NCBI GenBank assembly: GCA_009731375.1
Contig: BJOX01000092.1
Span: forward strand, 1,001,189 to 1,065,188
DNA from: Paulinella micropora
Taxonomy: Eukaryota > Cercozoa > Imbricatea > Euglyphida
DNA length: 64,000 bases
Reading direction: 5' to 3'
Positions 44,488 to 55,900 of the stretch are shown piece by piece; the stretch's first letter is position 1, and the number at the start of each line of letters is the position of its first letter. The notes under the pieces are model-generated. The model worked only from the letters and a program-made list of their open reading frames with translations, searched no databases and was not told the origin of the DNA. Both the position numbers and the translations under genes were made by a program.

Positions 44488-44931
44488 TAAATATGAAATG
44501 AAACAGTGAAGGTTCGAAAGGATACAACGAAAAAGGTATGTTATGTCCACCAACATACACCTTACACGCACAGGCACCAACAATATTGCACTACCACAAA
44601 CGCTGGAGTACGATCCCTTGTGAGTAGTACTAAAATCTACCAGATGTGCACCAGCATCAACCAGGCGAAACCACCACAACCATCCATCCACTTTACCAGC
44701 CAAACATCGGAACTGGCAGGCGGAAGCAGAGCGAGCAAGAGGCGAGTAGGAACAAGCGGTGCGCAGCGACAGAGGCAAGCAGCAGCACGGAAGAAAAAAA
44801 CAGAAGATGAGACACACCTCCACTCACCCAACCATCAAACCCACACCACTACGTTTGTACTACCTCATCCATCAACGCAAACTACATGCCCACATACCAA
44901 CTACCACATGCCAAGCTTCTGNNNNNNNNNN

Positions 44932-45262
44932 TTACTTCGTCGATGAGGAGAAACACGTCGGCGCCCTCCGCGGCGAGGGCACTGAAGAAGGCATTGTCCT
45001 TGTAGCTGTCCAAAAACCCAGCACTATCGCACCAGAGGACTTTGCCATACGCTTGAAGCTCGCGACCCAGGAGTTTCAAGAACACCGTTTTACCCGAGCC
45101 CGGCGCGCCCCTCCAGTAGTGCGGCAATCTGGACTCCAGAATGGACTTGACAGCTCCTGCCACGAGTGCGCCTCGCGAAAAGAGCTGCTTGCCGATTCCA
45201 TTCCTCGGGAAAAGCTCGTCGAGGGACTTCGGAAACTCAAACGGCACGAAAACGCGAATGTC
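44932..45262 (-). pseudogene. Repeated 5' part of the Crinkler-type exon
   Basis: After the gap at 44,922 the sequence 44,156-44,921 is repeated (visible change CCATAGGC/CCATACGC), covering Walker A and B and the intron. Only this second copy continues into unique upstream sequence at 45,698. This is probably contig overlap rather than a second gene. Confidence 0.8.
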
Positions 45263-46144
45263 TAAATATGAAATGAAACAGTGAAGGTTCGAAAGGATAC
45301 AACGAAAAAGGTATGTTATGTCCACCAACATACACCTTACACGCACAGGCACCAACAATATTGCACTACCACAAACGCTGGAGTACGATCCCTTGTGAGT
45401 AGTACTAAAATCTACCAGATGTGCACCAGCATCAACCAGGCGAAACCACCACAACCATCCATCCACTTTACCAGCCAAACATCGGAACTGGCAGGCGGAA
45501 GCAGAGCGAGCAAGAGGCGAGTAGGAACAAGCGGTGCGCAGCGACAGAGGCAAGCAGCAGCACGGAAGAAAAAAACAGAAGATGAGACACACCTCCACTC
45601 ACCCAACCATCAAACCCACACCACTACGTTTGTACTACCTCATCCATCAACGCAAACTACATGCCCACATACCAACTACCACATGCCAAGCTTCTGGATC
45701 GTAGGGGAACAAGTGACGACGGAAAAGAGCGAGGTACAGAAGGTAGTGAAGTGCACAAGGCAGAACACAGGCGGACCAGAGCACGTGGGATAAACAGAGG
45801 AAGCTGCAGGAATGAGATGCGAGCGGAAAGAAAATATATCAATCCAGCAATAGGTGATTACAGGGGCAAGAACGCAGTAAAGTGGGTCGCACAAAAGAGC
45901 AGCCACCAAGCGGGAGCGAGCAGCTCAAGAACAAACGGGAGCGAGCAGGGCTTGAGCATGATCGCAGCAAAAGACAATTGAAAAGAACAAGAAGCAGAAA
46001 TATGGGAAAAAGGGGGGTGGGGGGGGGTGAAAGAAAGAAAAAAAGAAAAAAAAAGGAAAAAGGCAAAGAGAACAAAGAAGAAAGAAAGAAAGAAGGAAAG
46101 AAAAGAAAGACAGAAAGAAAGAAAGAAAGAAAGAAAGACAGAAA

Positions 46145-46150
<6 letters not shown>
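45263..46150. other. Upstream region of the Crinkler-type gene, no clear exon
   Basis: CA-rich intron-like sequence, then non-repetitive sequence 45,698-46,005 in which I cannot support a frame, then a G-run and a purine-rich (GAAA)n tract to 46,147. Confidence 0.5.
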
Positions 46151-46203
<53 letters not shown>

Positions 46204-46443
46204 GTGCTTCTCAGTCAATGGCGAATGCATTTCTGCACATGTGCCTCCATCGTCTCACCCGTGAGGGGAGTACGAAGATTTGACGATAGGCTCTACTGAC
46301 ACCCCCGCAAGGCAGCTCCAAGCCTTCCAGACAGACCAATACTTTCAAAGAAAATTTCCTTTGAAAATACTGGCACCGACGGGAATCGAACTGGCGACAG
46401 GTCCCAGATGGTAGACCTTAACCACTGGGCTATCGCGGTGCCA
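46204..46443 (-). mobile_element. tRNA-derived SINE, copy 1
   Basis: On the minus strand a tRNA-like head spans 46,442-46,372, closed by a perfect 7-bp stem GGCACCG/CGGTGCC. It has an A-box-like TAGCCCAGTGG and a B-box GTTCGATTCCC for RNA polymerase III. A ~170-bp body follows, ending GAGAAGCAC and then a (TTA)n tail. The head-body-tail order is that of a tRNA-SINE. It is not a normal tRNA gene because it is fused to a body and repeated. Confidence 0.8.
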
Positions 46444-46444
46444 C

Positions 46445-46535
<91 letters not shown>

Positions 46536-46571
46536 ATAATAATAATAATATTATTAATAATAATAATAATA

Positions 46572-46924
<353 letters not shown>

Positions 46925-46936
46925 CTAATAATAATA

Positions 46937-47167
46937 GTGCTTCTCTGTCAATGGCTGATGCATTTCTGCACATGCGCCTCCATCGTCTCACCCGTGAGTG
47001 GAGTACGAAGAATTGACGATAGGCTCTAATGACACCCCCGCACGGGCAGTTCCAACACTTCCAGACCGACCGGTATGTTCAATGAAAATACTGGTGGCAC
47101 CGACGGGAATCGAACTGGCGACAGGGCCCAGATGGTAGAACTTGACCACTGGGCTATCACGGTGTCC

Positions 47168-47168
<1 letters not shown>
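46937..47168 (-). mobile_element. tRNA-derived SINE, copy 3
   Basis: Third unit, about 365 bp beyond copy 2, again followed by (AAT)n. The tRNA-like head is at 47,096-47,167, with B-box complement GGGAATCGAAC intact. Confidence 0.8.
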
Positions 47169-47241
<73 letters not shown>

Positions 47242-47280
47242 ATATCTGAGGTGAGGCGTACTGATGCAGCTAATGGCATA

Positions 47281-47650
47281 TCCTCAACGGACATAAGCCT
47301 CCAATACCCTTGTTCGAGGTCCTCCACCCCCCCGTGTCAGTCTCTCGCCTGATGATCGGGGCCACCGATGGAGCTCCTGAGGGCAAGACTGCACTAAGCC
47401 GAGGTTATTCCGCAGTCCCAGCAACCTCTTGCAAGACGTCACCGAATGTGCAAGTGCATACACCAAGCGCGGTTGCTAGAGCTGCCTCGAAACCCCACCC
47501 ATAACAATCTGGTGTCTGCTGGGTCCTGGGCTATCAACCAGCATATGCGGAGTTTAAGATCTTTTACGCGCGCAACGACCCTCTTCCCCAGCATCTACCA
47601 CCAAAGGGTTATGAGTTGGGGTCGCAGTTTAACGCCTTGAGGCCATTGGG

Positions 47651-47703
<53 letters not shown>

Positions 47704-47720
47704 GAGGACGAAGAAGAAGA
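47281..47720. other. Non-coding unit ending in (AAT)n
   Basis: About 370 bp of non-repetitive sequence ending AGGCCATTGGGCTGAATAAT and running into (AAT)n and (GAA)n. The tail suggests the 3' end of a further retroposon, but no coding domain is visible. 47,720-48,000 is purine-rich simple sequence. Confidence 0.35.
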
Positions 47721-47913
47721 AGAAGAAGAAGAAGGAACAGGAGGAAGATGAAGAAAAGAAGACAAGTAAGACAAATAAATAGATAGACACATAAATGGTC
47801 AGCTAGATAAATAGAAAGATAAGATAGATAAGGTTCAAATAAATAATAGAGTGAAGAGTGTATGAGAGAGAAAAATAAGAGAGAGAGAGAGAGAGAGAGA
47901 AAGGGAGACTCAA

Positions 47914-47944
<31 letters not shown>

Positions 47945-48044
47945 AAGAGAGAGAGTCAAAACTTGAGATGAAAAAGCAGGCGAAGAAAGGGAGAGGAGAA
48001 GCGAGAAAACCCGTTTTGAAAAAAATGGATCAAGGAGAAGACAA

Positions 48045-48602
48045 GACCAGAGGAAAGGATAACGCTACAGGACCTGCAGCTGGCTGCTTTAGCAAGGAAG
48101 CCACTCGCTTGGTGTAAGCAGAGGCTACTCTCTCCTGCGCAGAGGCTGCTCCCTCCTGCGCAGAGGCTGCTCCCTCCTGCGCAGAGGTCACTCCACTCTG
48201 CGAAGAGGCTACTCCCTCCAGAGCAAAGTCCAGCTGACGCCTCGCCAGTCCCACATCCTCTTCGGTCCCGGTCGACTTGGCCTCTTTGAGGTCATTTGTG
48301 GCCTCCTTGAGGTCATTCTTGGCCTCCTTGAGGTCATTCTTGGCCTTCTCGAGGTCATTCTTGGCCTCCTTGAGCTTATTCTTGGCCTTCGAGCTTGGCC
48401 TTGGCCTTCTCGAGCTTGGCCTCGGCATGCTGAAGCTGGAACTCTTGTTCGGGTTGGGGCGCGCCAACTACAGGTTCCGACTTCGGATGAGGCCCACCTC
48501 CACACTGGCGGATCTGAACAGAGAGAGGCCAGTCAGGAGAAGACTGAAAACGTTGCAGTATGCTTTCGGCTGCCATTTGCCCGGCAACTTTGCGAAGTGC
48601 CG
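48045..48602 (-). CDS. Coiled-coil exon with 21-bp repeats
   Basis: After a possible acceptor CATTGACGCAG the minus-strand frame reads LRKVAGQMAAESILQRFQSS, then SDPEQ-like charged sequence LQHAEAKLEKAKAKLE. With one frame change near 48,390 it continues into four or more KNDLKEA heptads from a 21-bp tandem repeat, then SAQEGAA repeats. The long helix is a predicted coiled coil. It lies upstream of, and on the same strand as, the Crinkler-type exon, with SINEs between. It could be a 5' exon of that gene, but no join is proven. Confidence 0.45.
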
Positions 48603-48617
48603 CTGCGTCAATGGAAG

Positions 48618-48905
48618 ATACATATTAATTAAAAAACACGGAAAACGTGGGAACATATATGCCTTATTGCTTCTCAGATTTGAGCAACATCGCGCGGTAT
48701 ACTCGCGCAGTACAACAGTACACACTGGATCCTCCTGCTAACTTGACAACCAAAAGCCCCCCCCCCCCCCCCCCCCCCCTCTCTATCTCTCTCTCACGCA
48801 CACACAGGTTAAGTTATCGTTCTTGCTTTTGCCGTTGCCGTGGTGTAGCACACGCACGAGATCTCGCACACACGCACACACACCTCAGACTACGCAGAGA
48901 GAGAA

Positions 48906-48956
<51 letters not shown>

Positions 48957-49184
48957 TTTTGAGTGTGGATGCCACGTTCGGATGGATATTATGGTAAGAT
49001 AGATGGATGGTGAAATGGAAGCATACATATTAATTACAAAACAAGGAAAACATGGGAGCATATATGAGTTATTGCTTCTCAGATTTGAGCAACATCGCAC
49101 GGTATCGCGCAGTACAACAGTACAAACTGGATCACTCCTGCTACAACCAAAAACCTCTCTCTCTCTCTCTCTCACTCACTCACA

Positions 49185-49250
<66 letters not shown>

Positions 49251-49257
49251 TCGATCA

Positions 49258-49323
<66 letters not shown>

Positions 49324-49398
49324 TTTTTTTTTCTTTTCTTTCTCTCTCTCTCTCTCTCTCTCNNNNNNNNNNTTTCTTTCTCTTCCTCTTTCTCTCTC

Positions 49399-49462
<64 letters not shown>

Positions 49463-49610
49463 CTCTTCCTCTTTCTCTCGATCACTCTCTCTCTCTCTTT
49501 ATTCCTTTCTTTCTTTCTCTTCCTCTTTCTCTCTCTCTCTCTCACACACACACACACTTGTTAAGTTGCTTTTGCCGTTGCTGTGTAGCGCGCGCACGAG
49601 ATCTCGCAGT
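48618..49610. repeat. Diverged tandem duplication with (CT)n expansion
   Basis: CTTCTCAGATTTGAGCAACA and its neighbours at 48,618-48,760 recur at 49,025-49,155. The downstream part with TGCTTTTGCCGTTGC and CACGAGATCTCGCA at 48,826-48,868 recurs at 49,568-49,606. Long (CT)n tracts and a 10-N gap (49,363) lie in the second unit. Confidence 0.75.
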
Positions 49611-49866
49611 CCAACATCTTCCAACAAACGGGCGGAAGGAAGCACTTATTGCTCCGAAAATTCAACTTGCCACACGCGCTCAGCGTTAAATATTTGTTGT
49701 CCGTAAAGGCGTGTGTTTTGCTTGGAGTGGTTCTCCATGTGTAGATATGCTCTGTCTCTGTTAGTCAGTTTTTACAGACCCCTGTGAACTTCACGGGAAG
49801 GGGAAACGCTTTGCCAATATCGGACAACATTTGCCACTTTTTTCTACAGCGGATTTCTGTGCAAAA

Positions 49867-49994
49867 TTCATACATACATACATGCATACATAAATACATA
49901 CATACATACATGCACGCATACATACATACATACATACATACACACATACATACACATACATACATACATACACGCATACTCATACATACATACA

Positions 49995-50025
<31 letters not shown>

Positions 50026-50095
50026 GTACATACATACGTACATACATACATACATACATACATACATACATACATACATACATACATACATGCAC
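49867..50095. repeat. (CATA)n microsatellite
   Basis: Tetranucleotide repeat, complementary in phase to the tract at the window start, with a (CA)n end at 50,100-50,150. Confidence 0.95.
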
Positions 50096-50203
50096 AGGTA
50101 CACACACACACGCGCACACGCACACACACACGCACGCACACACTCACACACTGTTGGCGCAACTCTTGTTTGACTAAGCTTATATATATTGAGCCTAGGG
50201 TAA

Positions 50204-50312
50204 AAAAAGTGCCACCCCCCCCTGGCACTTTTCGCCCGATGCTACTGCACATTCAATGTACAGTAGCTACTGTACATTTTTTTTAAAGCTGTACATTCAA
50301 GGTACAGTAGCA
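50204..50312. other. Hairpins at the host side of the viral junction
   Basis: AAAAGTGCCA and TGGCACTTTT flank a C-run (50,205-50,232), giving a 10-bp stem. Then GCTACTG-ACATTCAATGTACAGTAGC and a second TGTACATTCAAGGTACAGTA-type unit form nested palindromes to 50,312. Confidence 0.7.
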
Positions 50313-50345
50313 TGTAATACTATGTATGTATGTATGTATGTACAT

Positions 50346-50760
50346 AAGTAGTATAGGGTCGCACTTCGGCGCGGGGTTTCAGTGCAGTTTCATCACACAA
50401 ACTACACTAAGAGCAGTTATTTAGTTTTGAGGCTACCTATTCTCTCTAAGTTCAAAACATCAATTTCATTAAAATCTCTCTTATTACGAATTTTTCTCTA
50501 GACTACTTTACACAAAAAGCAAAAAGTTGTCAAGTGTCAGAGTTGGTGGAAGCAGAAAAAATACCGCACCAAGTGGGGCAAAATTGGTGTTATCTGGTAT
50601 CAGGTGTGATGTGTTTTTCCACTAAGAGCAGTTATTCATTATTTCGTCTTCCTATTTATAAGCAGGCAAAAGAAAGAAAAACTGCTACCTTTAAATAATT
50701 ATTAATGTGTTATAAATTTAATTCCATTTAAGGATATGAATTTATAACACATATAAAATT
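50346..50760. other. Candidate left end of the integrated Polinton-like element
   Basis: The sequence changes from microsatellite to AT-rich unique DNA at about 50,346. ACTAAGAGCAGTTATT occurs twice in direct orientation, near 50,408 and 50,622. A 14-bp perfect stem ATGTGTTATAAATT/AATTTATAACACAT lies at 50,705-50,752. A terminal inverted repeat cannot be shown because the other end lies outside the window. Confidence 0.4.
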
Positions 50761-50814
50761 GCTGACATTCCACAGAAAATCAACAAGGGAGGTGTATATG
50801 TTATGAACAACGAT

Positions 50815-51245
50815 ATATCCCCAAGAGTAGTTGTAAGGTGGGAGAGGAAGACAAAATTAAAGTTAAAAATTTTTGTATAAATGGAAAAAGAAATAAGGAA
50901 CAAGCCTTAGAGGAAGCAAATAGATTTTATGAAGAAAACATAAGACCAAAATATGAAGTTTGGAAAAAATATAACGATGAATGAGTTAAGTAAAATAAAC
51001 AACAATACAAAAATGAATGGAGTAAGGAATGGATGAAGAAAAAAGTTATATGTGAATGTGGTGAAGAGACGACAAAAGGATATAAAACAATACATCTTTT
51101 ATCAAGCAATCACGAATTAAGAATGAAATGATTTAATCCTTTAAATGATGATTTAAATACAGAAAAAATAAAATCTGAATGCGGTTTGATTATTAGGATA
51201 AATGGAAAAGAAATTCATGAGATAACCGCAAAACATAAGAAATAG
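50815..51245 (+). pseudogene. Decayed AP2/HNH-like gene with CECG motif
   Basis: Fragments in changing frames read VVVRWERK, FCINGKRNKEQALEEANRFY, then VICECGEETTKGYKT. The first two fit the W ... F-x-I ... A-x-x-A pattern of AP2-like DNA-binding domains next to homing nucleases. The Cys-rich end resembles the YICECGVELTIC segment after the GIY-YIG gene at 61,410. Stops (TGA, TAA) interrupt it. Confidence 0.4.
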
Positions 51246-51384
51246 ATTTAAGCCAAAAATAATTAATAACTTACAAGTCTAACTTTTCAACTTTCTTTTT
51301 GATTCTAGCACTGCTCAGTATGTTTTCAGGTTTTACATCCAATGATTTTAATAAATTAATATTTTTTGTCTTTAGTAATTTGTT

Positions 51385-52257
51385 TTATTTTTCCGATAAC
51401 TGCTCCTTCGGTTCTTCTTCTTCATGGTGCTCTTCAACATTAGTCTTTAATAATTCTGACGGTCTTACTAAGTCTTCTTCTGACAAGATTACTTTGAAGC
51501 CTTTCAGGCCCTTAACCTTAAATATGGTTTTACTGAATTGCTTGTCGCCTTTAGAAAAAATAGTTCTTTCTAATTCTTTTCTTACTCTTGTTCCTTTAGG
51601 GAATTCATTAATTAAAGGATTTCTGTAGATTTCCTGAGTGTTCTTTTCGGTTCCTTCAAAAACATTAATCGGAACTGCTTTACTTGTTGTATGATATGTT
51701 TTATTATAAGCATCAACAACCTCATGAATAATAGGAACCCATTGAAAATTTTCATTCAATTCCCATATTAAGTTTAATTCATTTCGTATTGTTCTAATAA
51801 ACTTATCAATTATACCCATTGTTCTGTGATCGCCTACTTGGACAGTCCTATGTTCAATATTATTTTGTCTGAAATATTCAGCCACTTGTCCTTTGAATTC
51901 ACCACCATTATCTGAAATAATTCTTTCAGGAACTTTTTTAGTAAATATTTTTTTTAACCATTCTAAGACATAACCAGTTGTTTTATTTTTGACTGGCTCA
52001 ATCCACCCACGACTGCTATATACATCTATAGCAACTAATCCAAAATTATAGTTAGCATTACCTTTCTTTGTTGCAACCTTTGACATATCCATTAAATCAA
52101 TAAATACTTGACTTAGTGGTTTTGCTTCTGGTGAGGTTATCGTGTTCCATATCTTAGCGGGCTTTGATTGAAAATGTATTTCGGCCACTTCTTCAAGTTT
52201 TTCTTTCCGCTCTGTCTGCTCAGGAGTTTCTTGTTGCTGACTATGTTTGCTGTCCAT
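51385..52257 (-). CDS. Retroviral-type (rve) integrase of the Polinton-like element
   Basis: 290 codons from ATG 52,257. An acidic-charged N-terminus is followed by the catalytic fold with VFIDLMDM (first Asp), GWIEPVKNKTTGYVLEWLKK and RIISDNGGEFKGQ (second Asp). DHRTMGIIDKFIRTIRNEL follows, where the usual third Glu reads Asp. YNKTYHTTSKAVPINVF and an SH3/chromo-like C-terminus (VKGLKGFKVIL) complete it. No HHCC domain is visible. The same frame continues after TAA 51,385 for 37 sense codons to TAA 51,271, so the C-terminus may be clipped by a premature stop. It lies 9 bp after the preceding minus gene, forming a two-gene unit. It would insert the viral DNA into host DNA. Confidence 0.85.
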   Translation of the reverse strand: MDSKHSQQQETPEQTERKEKLEEVAEIHFQSKPAKIWNTITSPEAKPLSQVFIDLMDMSKVATKKGNANYNFGLVAIDVYSSRGWIEPVKNKTTGYVLEWLKKIFTKKVPERIISDNGGEFKGQVAEYFRQNNIEHRTVQVGDHRTMGIIDKFIRTIRNELNLIWELNENFQWVPIIHEVVDAYNKTYHTTSKAVPINVFEGTEKNTQEIYRNPLINEFPKGTRVRKELERTIFSKGDKQFSKTIFKVKGLKGFKVILSEEDLVRPSELLKTNVEEHHEEEEPKEQLSEK

Positions 52258-52266
52258 TGTATATTA

Positions 52267-52785
52267 TTAGAATTTTAAAAACACTCTATCTATTTCATTA
52301 TTTTTTTTTTTCTTACTTGGCTTCTCTGCTTGATTATAAACATTAACTGATATGTTTGACTTCTTTCCATTTCCTTTCTTAGATTTAGGCTTCGGCTCTT
52401 CTTCACTTTCTTCACTTTCGCTTTCGCTTTCATCAGGCTCAGGCACAGGCTTTTTACTTACTTTCTTCTTTGCTTCCGCTTTCTTTCTTCTTATTTTCAT
52501 CTTAGCCATCTTTTCAGCAATGATATCAGTAAAATCACATTCTTCATCGCTATCACTGCTTTCTTCTGGTGTATCATCTTGGTCCTTTCCATTAATGATA
52601 TCATTAGCAACACCCATTTCAGCCATGCGGTTTATCTTTTCCTCCATCTCTTCATCATCGCCTACATAAGCCTTTCTACACTTTGCTAATTTCTCTTTTG
52701 CTATTTCGACCTTTTGCTGTTTCTTACTCTTAATACTTTCCACAGCCTTACCCCAGTTCTTACGACTTGCTTCGGGAGACTGCAT
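52267..52785 (-). CDS. Charged accessory protein (unknown)
   Basis: 172 codons from ATG 52,785. A Lys-rich helix (ESIKSKKQQKVEIAKEKLA) and an acidic centre (TPEESSDSDEECDFTD) are followed by a Ser/Glu then Lys-rich tail. No known domain is seen. It is co-directional with and just upstream of the integrase, so probably co-transcribed from the divergent promoter region 52,786-52,983. Confidence 0.7.
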   Translation of the reverse strand: MQSPEASRKNWGKAVESIKSKKQQKVEIAKEKLAKCRKAYVGDDEEMEEKINRMAEMGVANDIINGKDQDDTPEESSDSDEECDFTDIIAEKMAKMKIRRKKAEAKKKVSKKPVPEPDESESESEESEEEPKPKSKKGNGKKSNISVNVYNQAEKPSKKKKNNEIDRVFLKF

Positions 52786-52837
52786 TTATAATAAGATTAA
52801 TATATTTTAGTATTTTTAAATAAATAATTAAATAATT

Positions 52838-52983
52838 GATATTTTGTTCTGACTGACGTCATCACAAAACATCGTTTCCGATTAATTTTTTCTTAAATTT
52901 TTTCCGATGTTTTAGAATATAGATTCAACAAGTTGAATCCATAGCGAGAGTGCGTCAGCACGAAGCGCAATTCTAAAATATCA
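52838..52983 (+). promoter_or_regulatory. Structured upstream element, copy 1 (before fibre gene)
   Basis: Shares with 58,598-58,735 the blocks GATATTTTGTTCTGACT, CGTCATCACAAAACATCG, TTTAGAATA, GAGAGTGCG, AGCACGAA and CGCAATTCTAAA, in the same order. Pairings: AAACATCG with CGATGTTT, TTTTAGAAT with ATTCTAAAA, GATTCAAC with GTTGAATC, GTGC with GCAC. It ends a few bases before the ATG at 52,984. Confidence 0.7.
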
Positions 52984-55900
52984 ATGTCCCAATATAAATC
53001 ATTACTTTGCCTTAATGAGTNNNNNNNNNNGAATCATTACTTGGCCTTACTGAGTTGGCTGTTGATAGTCTAAACATACTTAACTTAGACTTAACCAACA
53101 CAAACATAGTCGGTCTTAATACAGACAGAGTGCCAGAAGATGCAGACCCAATAAATCTTTATTACACTGACGACCGATTTGATACACGACTGGCTACCAA
53201 AAGCACCGCGGACATTAAAGAAGGACTTAATTATTATTGGACTGATAACCGCTTTGACACACGTCTCGCTTTAAAATCAACAACTGACCTAAAAGAAGGA
53301 CTTAATTATTATTGGACTGATAACCGCTTTGATACACGGCTCGCTTTAAAATCAACTACTGACATTAAAGAAGGAAGCCGTTTATACTACACAGAGCAAC
53401 GAGTAAGGGATAATGATGAAGTCAAAGCCTCAACTCAACACCGCTCTAATACTTCCAATCCGCACCAAACCAGTTTATATAATTTGATAGACACAAACAT
53501 ATTTGCACAAGCAAGCGGACAATACTTAACTTACAACGATGTAGAAGGCAAATGGAAGAATACAGCCCTTGGTTCAATTGATACACTTTCAGATGTGGTT
53601 ATAACCGCACCAATAGCAATGAATAGTTATCTAACATATAATTCAATAAACTGGGTAAATAAAACATTTCCGATAAATGTTGATGAAACAGGCAACATTA
53701 CTATAGGAATGAAGAATATAACAGGAGTTAATTTACTAAATGACAAAGGTGTTGATGAATGGATATTTGAACATAATGATAATAATAATAAAGTGTCAGC
53801 GAGTGGAAGTATAGATAGCCACAGCGATGTGACAATAACAGGCTTCCCAGCAGATAACCAACTGCTTATGTATAGCACGGGGCAATGGAGAAACACCACA
53901 CCACCCTTTCTTAGATTAGACGGCACTGCTAGTATGACGGGGGCACTAAATATGGGTGGTTTTGCTATTTCAGGGGCTTCTACGTATAATGGAATTAATC
54001 TCGCTAATCTCGCAGTTGATGGTTCGGTGGTCAAACTAACAGGAGACCAAACTATAGCTGGTATTAAGACATTCATCAACGCAATAGCCGCAAATGCGGG
54101 GATAACAACGACAACATTAACAACAAGCGACAATGTGGTAGTAGGTGCTGGAAAAAGTGTTTTCATAAATAGAAGTGCTATTGCTAATAATAAACTTGTT
54201 TTATATGATAGCGGAACACCATCAACGACGGGATTTTATGGTTTTGGTATTGCAAGTAATATATTGATTTATAATGTTAATGCTTCAACTGATAGTCATA
54301 TATTTTACTATAGTGCTACAAATGAACTATTTAGAATTGCTAATGCTGGAATTACTGCTTCAAATGCAATAACGGCAAATGCGGGAGTATCAACAACCAC
54401 ATTAACGGCGAGTGGGGCGATAACAGCGAATGGCGGACTAAATATGGGAAACCAACGCATAACAAATGTGAATCTGGTTGATGGTGTGGATGTTTCTTTC
54501 CTTGATACTTCGGCAGTTAAAACCTCAGGAAACCAAACAATAGCAGGAATCAAGACATTTAGCAGTGCCCTTGAAATAACAGGAAATTCAACGAATGCGA
54601 CAACAAAAGGAACATTCGTGGTTTTTAACTCCACAGCCAATATAGGAACTATCGGATGCCTTGATATGGGCACGGGCGTAAATTATAACTTTGAAATAAA
54701 TGCGAAAAAAATAGTTTTATTATTGACGGGGCAATCGTCGGTTGGGTAAATGCTTCGGGGCTAGATTGTAATAGTAGCAAAATAGCCAACCTTGGAACTC
54801 CGACATTAGCGACGGACGGAGCGACAAAAGGGTATGCGGACACATTGGACGGGCAAAATGTAAAACTATCAACAGACCAAACCATAACAGGAAGTAAACC
54901 ATTCAACGGGGCGAGCACTGTGATAAAATATCTAACTTTAACGAACAATGCAGATTTTAATAATCAAACTATCACTAATGGAGGAAATATAACATATAAT
55001 GGGGCGAGGATATTAAACCAAAATGGAGGAGATATATTCTTTTCACAGACATCAGGAGATTATCAGTATTTCTTATTTACTCTAAATACCGCTACAAGTG
55101 GAACCGCGAACCAACGAGGTTATGTATTTACGAATGTAGCATCTGATGTAAAAGGGGCGGGACTTTATATTTCAAAACTTTTGGATAATAAAAGTGCTTC
55201 GTCTGACATTGTCCGTTTTAACAATGCTGGCGGTATGCGGTTTTATGGNNNNNNNNNNAAGAGGATTGGCGGCATACACGGGGGGATTAGAATTATACGG
55301 GACATCTGGTGTAGCAGGGCCGCATATACAAGCATTTACAACAGCTGATCCAAATTATCCTTGTTTTCAATTAATTAACAATAGTCATAGCGACATATCA
55401 TTAAAATTTGATTGTTATTGGGATGGCGCGGCTAATGATAAGTCAAGTTCTGCTACCTCAAATTTTATGATAGCCAAAGGCACTAATCTTGTTTTTCAAT
55501 ACGCATCAGGGGAAGCGGTAGGAAGTAATATAACATTTAACACCGCAATGACAATTGATAGCACATCAGGCTTATTAACAACGAAGGCAATAACTGCTGG
55601 TGGCTTACTAACGACAAATGCGGAATTACATACACTGGCACACTAACATCAGCAACGAATACCAGTGGGGCGAAAATAGCAATTCAAGGACAAACAGACG
55701 GAACGAATGCGAGAGGAATATTTGTATGGGATGCTACTGATTCAGCATGGGGGATTTATATGTCTCAGTCTGGGAATAATAAATCATTAAGTGGAGGAAC
55801 AGCACCAGCAGGAGGAGGTGGAGGATTAACTTCTTATGCTATTAGATTTAGAGTGAATGGTTCTTCAACGAGTGGGTTCATATGGGAGAATAATTCAAAT

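Noticed and set aside
42907-44823. Single 638-codon exon for the Crinkler-type protein
   Set aside because: The first ~110 codons lack similarity to the family, and an acceptor CATATTTAG lies just before the conserved part, so the upstream frame is probably intron.
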